A stretch of 64,000 bases of DNA, from assembly GCF_030687835.1 (NCBI RefSeq), contig NZ_CP117449.1:4278001-4342000 (forward strand), in the 5' to 3' direction. Shown here piece after piece: positions 36,101-45,222 of this stretch (within the stretch, counting starts at the first letter, position 1; every line of letters starts with the position of its first letter). Made by a program: the position numbers and the translations under genes. The notes beneath the pieces are model-generated. The model ran no database searches. It worked only from the letters and a program-made list of their open reading frames with translations, and was not told the origin of the DNA. This stretch comes from Pseudomonas hefeiensis (lineage in GTDB: Bacteria; Pseudomonadota; Gammaproteobacteria; Pseudomonadales; Pseudomonadaceae).

Positions 36101-36453
36101 ACCTGGACGACACCATCGCCAAGATGCGTCGTCTGAAAAAATTGGGGGTGAGCTTCGCCATGGACGATTTCGGCACCGGTTACTCGTCGCTGACCTACCT
36201 CAAACGTCTGCCGGTGGACACCCTGAAAATCGATCAGTCATTCGTGCGCGACGCCACCAGCGATCCCAACGATACCGAAATCATCCGCGCCATCGTCGCC
36301 ATGGCCCGCAGCCTTGAGCTGGAGGTGATTGCCGAAGGTGTCGAGACGCCGGAGCAACTGCGTTTCCTGCAGGGGCTGGGTTGCCATTTGTACCAGGGCT
36401 ACCTTCACAGCCGGCCGTTGCCACTAGAGGCGTTTGAGCGGCTGTTGCCATAA
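33175..36453 (+). CDS. Multi-PAS GGDEF/EAL cyclic-di-GMP protein
   Basis: A 1092-residue cytoplasmic-looking signalling protein with no membrane helix. About five PAS/PAC units come first (near residues 30-145, 155-275, 285-400, 410-525 and 530-650), each with a helix such as ALRNSEKRFATLFHLCP. They are followed by a GGDEF domain with an intact GGDEF signature near residue 740, and an EAL domain (about 830-1085) whose signature reads ETLVRWH instead of EALVRWH. DDFGTGYSSLTYLKRLPVD, LEITEG and AEGVET are intact, so phosphodiesterase activity is likely. Whether the cyclase domain is active or regulatory is open. It starts 69 bases after the LysR gene. Confidence 0.93.
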   Translation: MPKSADNFPPLPRIQALDPKRSEQSWDSAPQLLAALNGARLGAWSWDIDTGQISWSRGTQALFGFDPRQPLPADVDYLDLLLPQDRAKAIRAFHAAVAGAPLEQAMHHRIVWPDGSLHWLEINGSVLPDKHGRPRMIGVIREITHQREREQALRNSEKRFATLFHLCPNMVLLTRQEDGLIIEANQYFESLFGWPLHDIIGRTTLELGLWVDPGQRTKLVEAIKAKGEMASMEVELQASNGQIHSGLLSAQKVELEGQPYLLSTFLDTTEHKLAEQALKDSQERLDLALDSAQLGTWDWHIPSGMLYGSARAAQLHGLEPKPFHESFDAFFEGVPDDERNNMRNAYRSLREGPAGNYQLTYRVQMPDGSSRYLESRARLYRNDDGSPLRMAGTLLDITDQVEREQSLAASEEKFATLFQVSPDPICVTHQDSGRFLEINSSFTQTFGWSTTDVIGLSADEIGLWDASGSSLQRIERVIRERSLNNVAVVVHHKNGQPLTCVISSRQINVGNQPCIVTTLRDISQQQRSEAALKASEEKFAKAFHSSPDAITITERDSGRYLEVNDGFCRLTGYRADEVIGHSVYEVGIWAEEKQRMALLAELELKGRVLHQEMLGRNKRGDILTVEVSVEPIMLNETACLLLTARDVSLLRNAEAQIRHLAYHDPLTNLPNRALLMDRLSQQIALLKRHNLRGALLFLDLDHFKHINDSLGHPVGDTVLKIITARLEASVRLEDTVARLGGDEFVVLLSGLEGTRSAVSQQVQNLADTLRELLSEPMFLDGQRLQVTPSIGMALIPDHGSTPTDLLKRADIALYRAKDSGRNTSQMFHATMQKAASERLRMETDLRQALARGEFSVHFQPQVDARDNRIIGAETLVRWHHPELGAQSPNEFIKVLEDSGLILEVGTWILDEACNGFKQLIAKGKIDPLQFSLCVNISPRQFRQSDFVERIESCLATHGLPYAMLKLEITEGIVIQNLDDTIAKMRRLKKLGVSFAMDDFGTGYSSLTYLKRLPVDTLKIDQSFVRDATSDPNDTEIIRAIVAMARSLELEVIAEGVETPEQLRFLQGLGCHLYQGYLHSRPLPLEAFERLLP

Positions 36454-36482
36454 ACGGGTACCCGCCATGTGAAACGGGGCAT

Positions 36483-36598
36483 TTGTGGTGAGGGGATTTA
36501 TCCCCGCCGGGGTGCGACCCCTGCCCCGCCTGACACACCGAGGTGGCCGGTTTCAGGGCTGCTTCGCACCCCAGCGGGGATAAATCCCCTCGCCACAA
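36483..36598. repeat. Large GGGGATTTATCCCC inverted repeat
   Basis: Two arms of about 34 bases (36483-36516 and 36565-36598) with a GTGAGGGGATTTATCCCCGC core and its inverse. It belongs to the same family as the half-copy at 12605-12680. Confidence 0.75.
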
Positions 36599-36618
36599 TA
36601 AATCTTCCACTGACCTCC

Positions 36619-36658
36619 AAAATGAAGAAGGGCGCCATCGGGCGCCCTTCTTCATTTG
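36619..36658. terminator. Perfect 16-bp-stem terminator
   Basis: 16-bp perfect arms (36621-36636 and 36641-36656) around a 4-base loop. It lies eight bases beyond the hsp20 stop and can also serve the convergent GGDEF/EAL gene. Confidence 0.8.
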
Positions 36659-36665
36659 CGATGCA

Positions 36666-37118
36666 TCAGTTTTGCAGCGCCGGTTGTTGCTGTGCCCCGT
36701 TGATCGGGATGCGCTTGGCTTTCGCTTCTTCCGGGATCACCCGCAACAGGTCGATGCTCAACAGACCGTTGCTCAGGCCGGCCGACTTGATCTCGATATG
36801 ATCGGCCAACCGGAAGGACAGCTTGAACGCACGTTGAGCGATCCCCTGGTGCAGGTAGGTCACGCCGTCGTTGCTCGCTTCGCGCTTACCGCCACTGATG
36901 GTCAGCACACCTTTTTCCACTTGCAGGTCCAGGTCTTCTTCCTGGAACCCGGCGGCGGCAACCACGATGCGATACTCGTCATCGCCATGTTTTTCCACGT
37001 TATAGGGTGGATAGCTGCTGCCCGGTTCGTTGCGCAAGGCGGTTTCGAACAGGTCGTTGAAACGGTCGAAGCCCACCGAGGAACGGAACAGAGGGGCCAG
37101 GGAAAATGCAGTACTCAT
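36666..37118 (-). CDS. ibpA: Small heat-shock protein, IbpA-like
   Basis: A 150-residue Hsp20/alpha-crystallin chaperone that holds unfolded proteins on aggregates. The N-terminal arm has SVGFDRFNDLFETAL; the alpha-crystallin domain spans about residues 35-130 (YNVEKHGDDEYRIVVAAAGF, VEKGVLTISGGK); the C-terminal IxI-like anchor is KRIPIN. It is preceded by a sigma-32-type promoter and a ROSE-like leader, and followed by a strong terminator, so it is a single-gene heat-shock unit. Confidence 0.95.
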   Translation of the reverse strand: MSTAFSLAPLFRSSVGFDRFNDLFETALRNEPGSSYPPYNVEKHGDDEYRIVVAAAGFQEEDLDLQVEKGVLTISGGKREASNDGVTYLHQGIAQRAFKLSFRLADHIEIKSAGLSNGLLSIDLLRVIPEEAKAKRIPINGAQQQPALQN

Positions 37119-37185
37119 GATTCAAATCTCCTGAAAAGTTCAGCAAGTTTTTTGTCTCCGCGACCCGAATTCGGCATCGCGTAAT
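37119..37185 (-). promoter_or_regulatory. ROSE-like RNA thermometer in the ibpA leader
   Basis: The 5' leader of about 65 bases has CTTGCTG about 30 bases before the ATG and CAGGAG as the ribosome-binding site. The TTGCT/AGGA pairing in a small hairpin is the ROSE signature, which melts at heat-shock temperature. An upstream stem around GCGAC...GTCGC-like bases is less clear. Confidence 0.65.
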
Positions 37186-37189
37186 CCCT

Positions 37190-37217
37190 ATCTAGGGACC
37201 GCCAAATACTTTTCAAG
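37190..37217 (-). promoter_or_regulatory. Sigma-32 (RpoH) heat-shock promoter
   Basis: CTTGAAA (37211-37217), a 13-base spacer, and CCCTAGAT (37190-37197) match the RpoH consensus CTTGAAA / CCCCATnT. It lies directly upstream of the ibpA leader. Confidence 0.75.
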
Positions 37218-37236
37218 AGGTTGTTTTGAAATTTTT

Positions 37237-38196
37237 TCAGGCCGCTTCAGTGCGCTGCACGCCCAGCAAATGGCCTACCGCGTCCAGGTCGGTTTCCCGG
37301 CGCAGGGCGGTAAACAGTGCCACCGCTTCGGGATAATTACGGGTCAACATCGCCAGCCACTGCTTCAACCGGCCAGGCGCCTGACGTGGCGTCAATTGCT
37401 CGACCACCTGCACCCAGAAGTCCTGGAGCATCGGTTGTAACTCGGCCCAGGACATCTCGATCACCTCTTCACCGGCCCTGGCCGCAGCGATCTGCCGGGC
37501 CAGATCAGGGCGGGAAACGAGGCCACGACCGAGCATGATGTCTTCCACGCCACTGATCTCGCGGCACCGGCGCCAGTCTTCCACGCTCCAGATATCGCCG
37601 TTGGCGAATACCGGGACCTTGACCACCTCCTGAACCCGCGGGATCCACTCCCAGTGGGCCGGTGGTTTATAGCCGTCGGTCTTGGTCCGCGCATGCACCA
37701 CAATGTGCGCCGCGCCACCTTCGGCCAATGCCGTGGCGCAGACCAACGCCCCATCCGGGCTGTCGAAACCCAGGCGCATCTTGGCGGTCACGGGAATGTG
37801 CCTGGGCACCGCGCGGCGCACGTGTTCGACAATTTCGTTGAGCAGCTCCGGCTCCTTGAGCAACACCGCCCCACCTCGTGATTTATTCACCGTCTTGGCC
37901 GGGCAGCCAAAGTTCAGGTCGATGACCTGCGAACCGAGCTCGCAGGCCAATGCGGCGTTCTCGGCCAGGCACACCGGATCGGAACCCAGCAACTGCACCC
38001 GCAGCGGCACGCCGGCAGCGGTCCGGGCATCGGTCAGCAACTCAGGGGCGAGCTTGTGGAAATAGGCCGGTGTGAGCAGACGGTCATTGATGCGAATGAA
38101 CTCAGTCACGCACCAGTCGATACCGCCAACACGGGTCAAAACGTCCCGCAGGATGTTGTCAACCAACCCCTCCATGGGCGCCAGGGCAATTTGCAT
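37237..38196 (-). CDS. dusC: tRNA-dihydrouridine(16) synthase
   Basis: A 319-residue flavin-dependent tRNA-dihydrouridine synthase of the DusC type. [20 protein letters not shown] is the FMN-binding N-terminus; the catalytic Cys lies in [23 protein letters not shown]-type strands ending [15 protein letters not shown] follow. The start is at the ATG at 38196. The subfamily call rests on the compact length and the VNK motif; DusA or DusB is less likely. Confidence 0.9.
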   Translation of the reverse strand: MQIALAPMEGLVDNILRDVLTRVGGIDWCVTEFIRINDRLLTPAYFHKLAPELLTDARTAAGVPLRVQLLGSDPVCLAENAALACELGSQVIDLNFGCPAKTVNKSRGGAVLLKEPELLNEIVEHVRRAVPRHIPVTAKMRLGFDSPDGALVCATALAEGGAAHIVVHARTKTDGYKPPAHWEWIPRVQEVVKVPVFANGDIWSVEDWRRCREISGVEDIMLGRGLVSRPDLARQIAAARAGEEVIEMSWAELQPMLQDFWVQVVEQLTPRQAPGRLKQWLAMLTRNYPEAVALFTALRRETDLDAVGHLLGVQRTEAA

Positions 38197-38272
38197 GGAA
38201 AAACACACTCAACGAAAAACGTGCGGCAGTTTACCGGATTTTGCCCACATATCCGGCATTCAGCACAAATCC

Positions 38273-38360
38273 CTTGTGGGAGCGAGCCTGCTCGCGATGC
38301 GGTGAGTCTGTTAGTAGAGGTGTTGGATGTGCCGCCGCCATCGCGAGCAAGCTCGCTTGG
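38273..38360. repeat. Degenerate REP pair
   Basis: TGTGGGAGCGAGCCTGCTCG at 38275 and the inverse GCGAGCAAGCTCGC at 38343. The pair is imperfect and its right arm is degraded (TTGGCTTCGGCTCG). Confidence 0.65.
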
Positions 38361-38390
38361 CTTCGGCTCGACGGGGTCTCAACGTCAGGC

Positions 38391-40160
38391 TCACTGAACA
38401 GAATCGCCCTGCTGATTGAACTGCAACGCCGCCAATCGCGCATACAACGCGTTACTGCCCACCAGTTCCTGATGGGTGCCCACGGCAACCACTTTGCCCT
38501 GGTCCATCACCGCGATCCGGTCGGCGTTTTTCACCGTGGCCAGCCGGTGGGCGATGACCAGGGTGGTGCGGTTCTTCATCAGGCTGGGCAGGGCTTGCTG
38601 GATCAAGTGTTCGCTTTGCGCGTCAAGGGCGCTGGTGGCTTCGTCCAATAGCAGGATCGGTGCGTCCACCAGCAGCGCCCGGGCAATGGCCAGGCGCTGG
38701 CGTTGGCCGCCGGATAACCCGAGACCGCCGTCACCCAGGTGTGTCTGGTAACCCTCCGGCATTTTTTCGATGAAATCGTGGGCATGGGCGATCTGCGCGG
38801 CTTCGCGCACCTGCTCGGACGTCGCCTCGGGGTTGCCGTAGCGGATGTTCTCTTCAACCGTGCCGAAGAACAGTGCCGGGTTCTGCGAAACCAGGGCGAA
38901 ATGGCGACGCAGGTCCAGCGGATCGAGTTGGGTCAGCGGCACATCATCGATGAGAATCTGCCCTTGCGCCGGGTCGTAGAAGCGCAGGAGCAAGTCATAC
39001 ACCGTGGATTTTCCGGCACCGGACGGTCCGACCAGGGCCAGGGTCTCGCCAGCATGGATGGTCAGGTTCAAGCCGTCGATCGCATAGCTGTCCGGCCGGG
39101 ACGGATAGCAAAAGCGCACGCCTTCGAGACGCAAATCACCCCGAACCCGCTCAGGCAGTGTCACCAGGCCGGAGGCCGGCGGCTGGATGATATTTTCCGA
39201 GCGTAGCAATTCGGCAATACGTTCAGCCGCGCCGGCCGCCCGTTGCAACTCTCCGATGACTTCGCTCAGGGTGCCGAAGGCGCTGCCGACGATCAGGCTG
39301 TAGAACACAAACGCCGCCAGCTCACCCCCGGAAATCCGCCCGGCGATCACGTCCATGCCCCCGACCCAGAGCATCACCCCCACCGCCCCCAGCACCAGCA
39401 CGATCACCAGTGTGATCAGCCAGGCCCGCTGAGCGATGCGCTTGCGGGCGGTGTCGAAGGCCTGCTCCACAGTCACGGCAAAGCGCCGTTCATCCTGGAC
39501 CTGATGGTTGTAGGCCTGCACGGTTTTGATCTGGCCGAGGGTTTCGGAGACGTAGCTGCCGACATCGGCAATGCGGTCCTGGCTCTGGCGCGACAGGCTG
39601 CGCACCCGCCGCCCGAATAGCAGGATCGGCGCCAATACCAATGGCAGTGCAATCACCACGATACTGGTGAGCTTGGGGTTGGTGATGAACAACAACACAA
39701 TGCCGCCGATCACCATCAAGGCATTGCGCAGGAACAGCGACAGCGACGAACCGATCACCGATTGCAGCAGCGTCGTATCGGCGGTCAGGCGCGACTGGAT
39801 TTCGGAGCTGCGGTTGTTCTCGTAGAAGCCCGGGTGCAGATACACCAGATGGTTGAAGACCTGCCGGCGGATATCGGCGACCACGCGCTCGCCAATCCAG
39901 GACACCAGGTAGAAACGGGAAAAAGTGCCGATCGCCAGCCCCAACACCAGCACCATGAACAGGCCTATGGACTGATTGAGCAGGTGCGGGGAGCGTGTCA
40001 TGAAACCCTGGTCCACCAGCAACCGGATGCCTTGCCCCATGGACAAGGTGATAGCGGCGGTGACGGTGAGGGCCAATAAGGCTCCAGCAACCTGCTTGCG
40101 ATAAGGGGCGATAAAGCCACTGGCCAGGCGTATGGCACGGCGTTGTTGGGAAGAAAGCAT
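38391..40160 (-). CDS. ABC exporter with fused ATPase (MsbA/LmrA-like)
   Basis: A half-transporter of 589 residues: six membrane helices in residues 20-310, then a nucleotide-binding domain with Walker A GPSGAGKST, signature LSGGQRQRLAIARALL, Walker B ILLLDEATSALD and the H-loop VIAHRL. It would act as a homodimer exporting lipids or hydrophobic compounds; the substrate is unknown. Start choice is uncertain between the ATG at 40160 and the ATG at 40169. It is not the essential msbA, which has other neighbours (waaA/lpxK). Confidence 0.9.
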   Translation of the reverse strand: MLSSQQRRAIRLASGFIAPYRKQVAGALLALTVTAAITLSMGQGIRLLVDQGFMTRSPHLLNQSIGLFMVLVLGLAIGTFSRFYLVSWIGERVVADIRRQVFNHLVYLHPGFYENNRSSEIQSRLTADTTLLQSVIGSSLSLFLRNALMVIGGIVLLFITNPKLTSIVVIALPLVLAPILLFGRRVRSLSRQSQDRIADVGSYVSETLGQIKTVQAYNHQVQDERRFAVTVEQAFDTARKRIAQRAWLITLVIVLVLGAVGVMLWVGGMDVIAGRISGGELAAFVFYSLIVGSAFGTLSEVIGELQRAAGAAERIAELLRSENIIQPPASGLVTLPERVRGDLRLEGVRFCYPSRPDSYAIDGLNLTIHAGETLALVGPSGAGKSTVYDLLLRFYDPAQGQILIDDVPLTQLDPLDLRRHFALVSQNPALFFGTVEENIRYGNPEATSEQVREAAQIAHAHDFIEKMPEGYQTHLGDGGLGLSGGQRQRLAIARALLVDAPILLLDEATSALDAQSEHLIQQALPSLMKNRTTLVIAHRLATVKNADRIAVMDQGKVVAVGTHQELVGSNALYARLAALQFNQQGDSVQ

Positions 40161-40418
40161 CAGAAGCATCCGATAATGCTGCAGGAAATGAACCGACCAC
40201 CGGCACCGAAACGCAGCGGAACTTGGTTGAATCAGAATGAGTCAGGTTAAATATGACCGTAGCGACTAGAGGCTAGATGTTATCGGTCTAAAGTCTGGCT
40301 GGAAACGCGACTGTGTTTCTGATTGAGTGGAGCTGTCGCCATGAACCTGCAAGGAGTGTCATGGCTCGGTCACCTGGCGACACTAACATAGGCACACAAC
40401 CTGATGAGGAGACAGGCC

Positions 40419-40598
40419 ATGTCCTTGCAACACAGCAGCGACGACAAGATTCAAGTGATCCGCACGCAACCGGACCAGTCTCTGGGCTGTTCGATCATCG
40501 ATGAAGATGGACGCGAAGTACCGATCACTGAAGACATGATCCAGAAAGCCTGCAGCGAGCTGGAAAAACGACTGGTCAAACCTGCCGAACAAAAGTGA
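40419..40598 (+). CDS. PA1571-family small protein
   Basis: A 59-residue acidic protein starting MSLQHSSDDKIQVIRTQPDQ, then SLGCSIIDEDGREVPITEDM and a C-terminal helix ending in Lys/Gln. It matches my memory of the P. aeruginosa PA1571 family of unknown function. The ATG at 40419 has GAGGAGA upstream, much better than the in-frame start at 40404. A strong terminator follows. Confidence 0.8.
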   Translation: MSLQHSSDDKIQVIRTQPDQSLGCSIIDEDGREVPITEDMIQKACSELEKRLVKPAEQK

Positions 40599-40615
40599 TA
40601 CAGCCCGTCTTCGAT

Positions 40616-40643
40616 TGAACCCGACCTTGATGTCGGGTTTTTT
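40616..40643. terminator. Terminator after the PA1571-family gene
   Basis: 8-bp stem AACCCGAC / GTCGGGTT followed by TTTTTT. Confidence 0.8.
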
Positions 40644-40704
40644 ATGCCCGCAGCCTTTACGGGCTCTTGTGGGCTGGCTCCCTCGCCACAAGAGCTATCC
40701 ACGA

Positions 40705-41847
40705 TTAAAGGGTGGTGGCGCCCAGGGCGGTCATGATCTGTTGCAACGCCGGTGAATGCCCCTCGATGCGAACCTTCAAGCTATCAATCTCCCGACGCGG
40801 TGGATAATGCTTGCGCAGGGCATCGAAAGCGCCGCGTTGCTCGCTGACCGTTCCCACCAGGCTGCGACGAAAATCCGCGTCGTCACGGCGTGGGTCGTAC
40901 ACACCACGGCACAACATTGCCAGCGCCCAGGCCGGATCGGTTTCAGCGTCCAGCGTAATGCCGCCCAGCCATGGCCGTGGCAGCAGATCGCTCAGCCGGA
41001 CCGCAACCGGTTGTTCGAGGAACGCGCACAGGGATTGGTAGATCTGCGCCGTACCACGCTGGCGACCATCGAGGCTGTAGCCGGCAATGTGCGGGGTGGC
41101 GATCACGCACAGGTCGGCCAGATCCGCATCCACGGTCGGCTCATGCTCCCAGACATCCAGCACCGCTTGCAGGTCTTCGCGCGCCAGCAACACCTCGCGC
41201 AGCGCCGTATTGTCGATCACCGGGCCACGGGCCGCATTGATCAGCCAGGTGCCGGGCTGGAGCCGGCGCAGGCGCTGCTCATCGAACAGGTGCCAGGTCG
41301 GTTGCTCACCGTCGCGGGTCAACGGTGTGTGCAGGCTGATCACATCGCACTGCTCGATGATCTGCTCCAGACTCACGTAGTCGCCGCCTTCGGCAGCCTG
41401 ACGGGGTGGATCGCAAACTTTCACCGTCCAACCCAGCCCCCTGAGCACGTTGATCAACCGCCCGCCCACCTGCCCGGCGCCGACCACGCCAAAGGTGCGC
41501 TGCTTGAGGTCCGCGCCTTCGATTTCAGCCAGAGTCATCAGGCTGCCCAGCACGTAGTCCACCACGCCACGGGCGTTGCAACCCGGTGCGCTGGCCCAAC
41601 GGATACCGGCCTCGGCGAAATAATCCAGATCCAGGTGATCGGTGCCGATGGTGCAGGTGCCGACGAACCTCACCTTGCTGCCTTCCAGCAGCGTGCGATT
41701 GACCTGGGTGACGGAGCGCACCAGCAACACATCGGCCTGCTCGACCATCCCGCGGTCGATGCCCCGCCCCGGGACCCGGCGGATCTCGCCAAAGCCTTGG
41801 AAAAACGCATCGAGCAGGGGAATATTTTCGTCAGCGACGATCAGCAT
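40705..41847 (-). CDS. pdxB: Erythronate-4-phosphate dehydrogenase
   Basis: A 380-residue D-2-hydroxyacid dehydrogenase of the vitamin B6 pathway. It begins [20 protein letters not shown], the PdxB signature; the cofactor site is [16 protein letters not shown]; catalytic Arg, Glu and His are in the INAARGP, DVWEHEP and ATPHIAGYS motifs. The C-terminal DUF3410-type dimerisation domain is complete. The start is at the ATG at 41847; the open frame upstream is not meaningful. Confidence 0.96.
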   Translation of the reverse strand: MLIVADENIPLLDAFFQGFGEIRRVPGRGIDRGMVEQADVLLVRSVTQVNRTLLEGSKVRFVGTCTIGTDHLDLDYFAEAGIRWASAPGCNARGVVDYVLGSLMTLAEIEGADLKQRTFGVVGAGQVGGRLINVLRGLGWTVKVCDPPRQAAEGGDYVSLEQIIEQCDVISLHTPLTRDGEQPTWHLFDEQRLRRLQPGTWLINAARGPVIDNTALREVLLAREDLQAVLDVWEHEPTVDADLADLCVIATPHIAGYSLDGRQRGTAQIYQSLCAFLEQPVAVRLSDLLPRPWLGGITLDAETDPAWALAMLCRGVYDPRRDDADFRRSLVGTVSEQRGAFDALRKHYPPRREIDSLKVRIEGHSPALQQIMTALGATTL

Positions 41848-41926
41848 GGCAGAGCTCCTTTGGCGGGATGGGCAGTGTAGGCGTTCCTCGCCTTGATGGG
41901 CCAGCCCCATTACCTCAGTGATTGAT

Positions 41927-42026
41927 GTTGTGGCGAGGGAGCTTGCTCCCGCTCGGCTGCGCAGCAGTCGTCAGGATGCTGAGGCCTGCTTCGCAGTCCA
42001 GCGGGAGCAAGCTCCCTCGCCACAAC
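41927..42026. repeat. Long perfect inverted repeat (REPIN-like)
   Basis: Perfect 27-bp arms at 41927-41953 and 42000-42026, containing GGGAGCTTGCTCCC, with a 46-base loop that itself holds partial inverted repeats. Between pdxB and the MATE gene. Confidence 0.8.
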
Positions 42027-42139
42027 AACATTCGCATGAGCGAGCAATTACAAATCCACAACACAGGTTTTTTCCTGACCACTGCGTCAAGGCGTAGAAT
42101 GCGCCGCCTCGCGCTTATCTTTTTTCGGACGTTTCGCCT

Positions 42140-43543
42140 GTGAATCCTGTGATCGACCACGCCACCACCCTCTCCCGCCCGGCCCGGGTTCGCCTGGAGC
42201 TCAAGACGCTGATGGCCCTGGCGTTGCCGATCATGGTGGCGCAGTTGGCGACCACTGCCATGGGCTTTGTCGACGCGGTGATGGCCGGCCGGGTCGGACC
42301 ACGGGACCTGGCGGCGGTGGCACTGGGCAATTCGATCTGGGTGCCGGTGTTTCTGCTGATGACCGGCACACTGTTGGCCACCACGCCGAAAGTCGCCCAG
42401 CGCTTCGGCGCCGGCACGTTCGACGAGATTGGTCCGCTGGTGCGCCAGGCGTTGTGGCTGGCGCTGGTGGTGGGGTTGATTGCGACGCTGGCGCTGCTTG
42501 GCGCCGAACCGATCCTGCACATCATGAACGTGGACCCCGAACTGATCGGCCCGTGCATGGAGTATCTGCAAGGCATCGCCACCGGTCTGCCGGCGGTGGC
42601 GCTGTATCACGTGCTTCGCTGCTTCAGCGACGGCCTGGGCCGAACGCGACCGGCGATGGTCCTGGGTTTGTGCGGGCTGGCGCTGAACATTCCGCTCAAT
42701 TACATCTTCATTTACGGGCATCTGGGCCTGCCCGCCATGGGCGGCGTCGGTTGCGGCTGGGCCACGGCCCTGGTGATGTGGTTCATGGCGCTGGGCATGG
42801 CCGGTTGGGCGCGCTGGGCACCGGCCTACCAGTCGAGCCGGTTATTCAATCGCTTCGACTGGCCGCAATGGACCGTCATCAAGCGCCTGCTGGGCATCGG
42901 CCTGCCGATTGGCATCGCGGTATTTGCCGAATCGAGCATTTTTGCGGTGATTGCCCTGCTGATCGGCAGCCTCGGCGCCACGGTGGTGGCCGGACACCAG
43001 ATCGCCCTGAACTTCAGCTCCCTGGTGTTCATGATTCCCTATTCGTTGGGCATGGCCGTGACGGTGCGGGTCGGCCAGGCCCTGGGCCGACGCCAGCCTC
43101 GCGAAGCGCGCTTCGCCGCCGGGGTCGGCATGGGAACGGCGCTGGCATATGCCTGCCTGTCGGCGAGCCTGATGTTCTGGCTGCGCGGGCCCATCGCGGC
43201 GATCTATACCGGCGATCCGGTGGTGATCGAAGTGGCGTCGATGCTGATTGTCTATGCGGCGTTGTTTCAGTTTTCCGATGCGATCCAGGTTACAGCGGCG
43301 GGCGCGTTGCGCGGCTACCAGGACACCCGGGTGACGATGATCCTGACCCTGTTCGCCTACTGGGGCATTGGCCTGCCCGTGGGTTACATCCTCGGCCTGA
43401 CCGACCGGTTCGGCACGGCCAGCGGCCCGAGCGGCTTGTGGCAGGGCCTGATCGTGGGTTTGAGCTGCGCGGCGCTGATGCTGTCGATTCGTCTGGTACG
43501 CAGCGCACGCAAGCAGATCCGCATCAGCCGTTCAGCGGACTAA
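42140..43543 (+). CDS. MATE-family multidrug efflux pump (NorM/PmpM-like)
   Basis: A 467-residue MATE transporter with 12 membrane segments in two homologous halves. N-terminal [20 protein letters not shown] and [20 protein letters not shown] with the conserved acidic residue in helix 1, and [20 protein letters not shown] in the second half, fit NorM/PmpM proton- or sodium-coupled drug exporters. It starts with GTG at 42140. It overlaps the convergent tusA end by four bases. Confidence 0.93.
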   Translation: MNPVIDHATTLSRPARVRLELKTLMALALPIMVAQLATTAMGFVDAVMAGRVGPRDLAAVALGNSIWVPVFLLMTGTLLATTPKVAQRFGAGTFDEIGPLVRQALWLALVVGLIATLALLGAEPILHIMNVDPELIGPCMEYLQGIATGLPAVALYHVLRCFSDGLGRTRPAMVLGLCGLALNIPLNYIFIYGHLGLPAMGGVGCGWATALVMWFMALGMAGWARWAPAYQSSRLFNRFDWPQWTVIKRLLGIGLPIGIAVFAESSIFAVIALLIGSLGATVVAGHQIALNFSSLVFMIPYSLGMAVTVRVGQALGRRQPREARFAAGVGMGTALAYACLSASLMFWLRGPIAAIYTGDPVVIEVASMLIVYAALFQFSDAIQVTAAGALRGYQDTRVTMILTLFAYWGIGLPVGYILGLTDRFGTASGPSGLWQGLIVGLSCAALMLSIRLVRSARKQIRISRSAD

Positions 43544-43791
43544 GCAAGCTTCTTGCGGATCCAGTAGCGGTAGGTGCCATCGACCTCGTCCTGGGCCACC
43601 AGTTCGTGGTCGAGGAACACACAGAATTTGGGAATGTCACGACGGGTCGAGGGGTCGGTGGCAATCACCTTCAACAGCCCGCCGGGCATCAGGTCGCGGA
43701 TGTGCTGGTGCAGCATCATCACCGGCTCCGGGCAATTGAGGCCGGTGGCATCCAGCGTGCCGTCGACCGGCGTATCGTTCATTTCACTCAT
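43540..43791 (-). CDS. tusA: Sulfur carrier protein TusA
   Basis: An 83-residue SirA/TusA-like sulfurtransferase. The active Cys is in [12 protein letters not shown] (CPxP motif), and the rest shows the conserved small alpha/beta fold. In E. coli TusA feeds sulfur to MnmA for tRNA 2-thiouridine. It is convergent with the MATE gene and upstream of rlmM on the same strand. Confidence 0.94.
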   Translation of the reverse strand: MSEMNDTPVDGTLDATGLNCPEPVMMLHQHIRDLMPGGLLKVIATDPSTRRDIPKFCVFLDHELVAQDEVDGTYRYWIRKKLA

Positions 43792-43889
43792 GTTCTACTC
43801 CTGAAACAGGCGGGCATTGTCGCGCAATGTCGGTTGAGAGCAAAGCCTGTGGAATAGCAAACATGTGAAAGCAAGCTGTGGAAGCAAAC

Positions 43890-43991
43890 ATGTGGGAGCA
43901 AGGCTGTGGGAGCAAGGCTTGCCCGCGATGCAGGCACCTCGGTCTCCTGGCCGCGTCATCGTTCATCGCGAGCAGCTTTGCTCCCACGGGG
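43890..43991. repeat. Imperfect REP-type repeats
   Basis: GTGGGAGCAAGGCT repeated in direct orientation near 43891 and 43906, then an inverse REP arm CATCGCGAGCAGC...GCTCCCAC near 43964-43987. It extends into the last codons of rlmM. Confidence 0.6.
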
Positions 43992-45050
43992 CTTTTTGGT
44001 GTCCAGCCGCCGCAGATGGCACGTCACTTCTTCACGGTCGTGGTACAGCTGCTTGCAGCCGATCTCGACCTTGATGCCGCGGGCCTTGAAGCCGTCGGCG
44101 ATACGTTCGAGCAGGCGTTTCACTTCGGCGTAACGCTGCTTCATCGGCAACTTGAGGTTGACCACCGCCTCGCGGCAGTGCCCTTCGCCGATCCATTCTT
44201 CCAGCATCGCTGCATTACGCGCCGGCTTCTCGACGATGTCGCAGACCATCCAGTCCACCGGTTGCTTGGGCTTGAACGTAAAGCCGTCCGCCATCAGGTG
44301 CTGCACCAGGCCAGTGTCCATCAGGCTTTCGGCCATCGGCCCGTTGTCGATGGCCGTCACCAGCATGCCCCGATTGACCAGTTGCCAGGTCCAGCCGCCC
44401 GGCGCGGCGCCGAGGTCCACACCGGTCATATCGCTGTGCAGGCGCTCATCCCACTGATCCCGAGGAATAAAGTGGTGCCAGGCCTCTTCAAGCTTGAGGG
44501 TGGACCGGCTCGGCGCCTGCCGAGGGAACTTCAGGCGTGGAATGCCCATCGGCCACATGGCCGAATTATCGGCCTGCGCCAGGCCCAGGAATACTTCACG
44601 ACCGCTTTTGAAGGTCAATAGCAGGCGCGGCTTGTACGGGTCATCCACCAGTTTGCCGGCGCCAGTCAGCGCCTTGCGCAGCGGCCCTTCGAATTTCTTG
44701 CAGAAGTTCGACAGTTCTTTACCGTCATTGGTGTCCACCACCTCCAGCCACAAGCTGCCGCAGGTCGGGAAGGCACTCATGTGGGCCAGGATGACACTGA
44801 TGCGGTCGGTTTCCGGCAGATCAATAAAGGTGCCACGCGCCCACTGACGGGGAAAAATCAGCTCGGCGAAACGCTGGCCGCGCATCAGTCGCTCGGCGCC
44901 GTCGTCTTCGGTACAGACAAATTCGGCGCAGGCACTGGCCGGCTTGGCCTTGGCGTAACCGGCCACATTCAGCCGTGCGGCGTGTTCGGCGATCTCGGAA
45001 CAGACCTCGCCTTCGAAACCTGGTCGGCAGTGCATGAAAAGCGTGTTCAT
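43956..45050 (-). CDS. rlmM: 23S rRNA (cytidine(2498)-2'-O)-methyltransferase
   Basis: A 364-residue SAM enzyme that methylates C2498 of 23S rRNA. The N-terminal THUMP-like region is followed by the Rossmann SAM site TGVDLGAAPGGWTWQLV, then DIVEKPARNAAML, and the KDKE catalytic set in a typical order. The start at 45050 gives MNTLFMHCRPGFEGEV, the known RlmM N-terminus. Its C-terminal codons overlap a REP arm. Confidence 0.95.
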   Translation of the reverse strand: MNTLFMHCRPGFEGEVCSEIAEHAARLNVAGYAKAKPASACAEFVCTEDDGAERLMRGQRFAELIFPRQWARGTFIDLPETDRISVILAHMSAFPTCGSLWLEVVDTNDGKELSNFCKKFEGPLRKALTGAGKLVDDPYKPRLLLTFKSGREVFLGLAQADNSAMWPMGIPRLKFPRQAPSRSTLKLEEAWHHFIPRDQWDERLHSDMTGVDLGAAPGGWTWQLVNRGMLVTAIDNGPMAESLMDTGLVQHLMADGFTFKPKQPVDWMVCDIVEKPARNAAMLEEWIGEGHCREAVVNLKLPMKQRYAEVKRLLERIADGFKARGIKVEIGCKQLYHDREEVTCHLRRLDTKKPRGSKAARDER

Positions 45051-45222
45051 TGAAACTCCGTAGCAAAGCCTGTCACGAAAACCGGCGCATGATAGCGGAG
45101 TTCGGAACCCCAAACCTGCCCATGGTGTCCTGTGATTAGTCATAAGCTTAAAACAGGGCTAGGTTAAAGACTCTGCCCGTCCCGTCAGTCCGTAGCCGTG
45201 CGGACTCAAAGGAGTGATTTCA

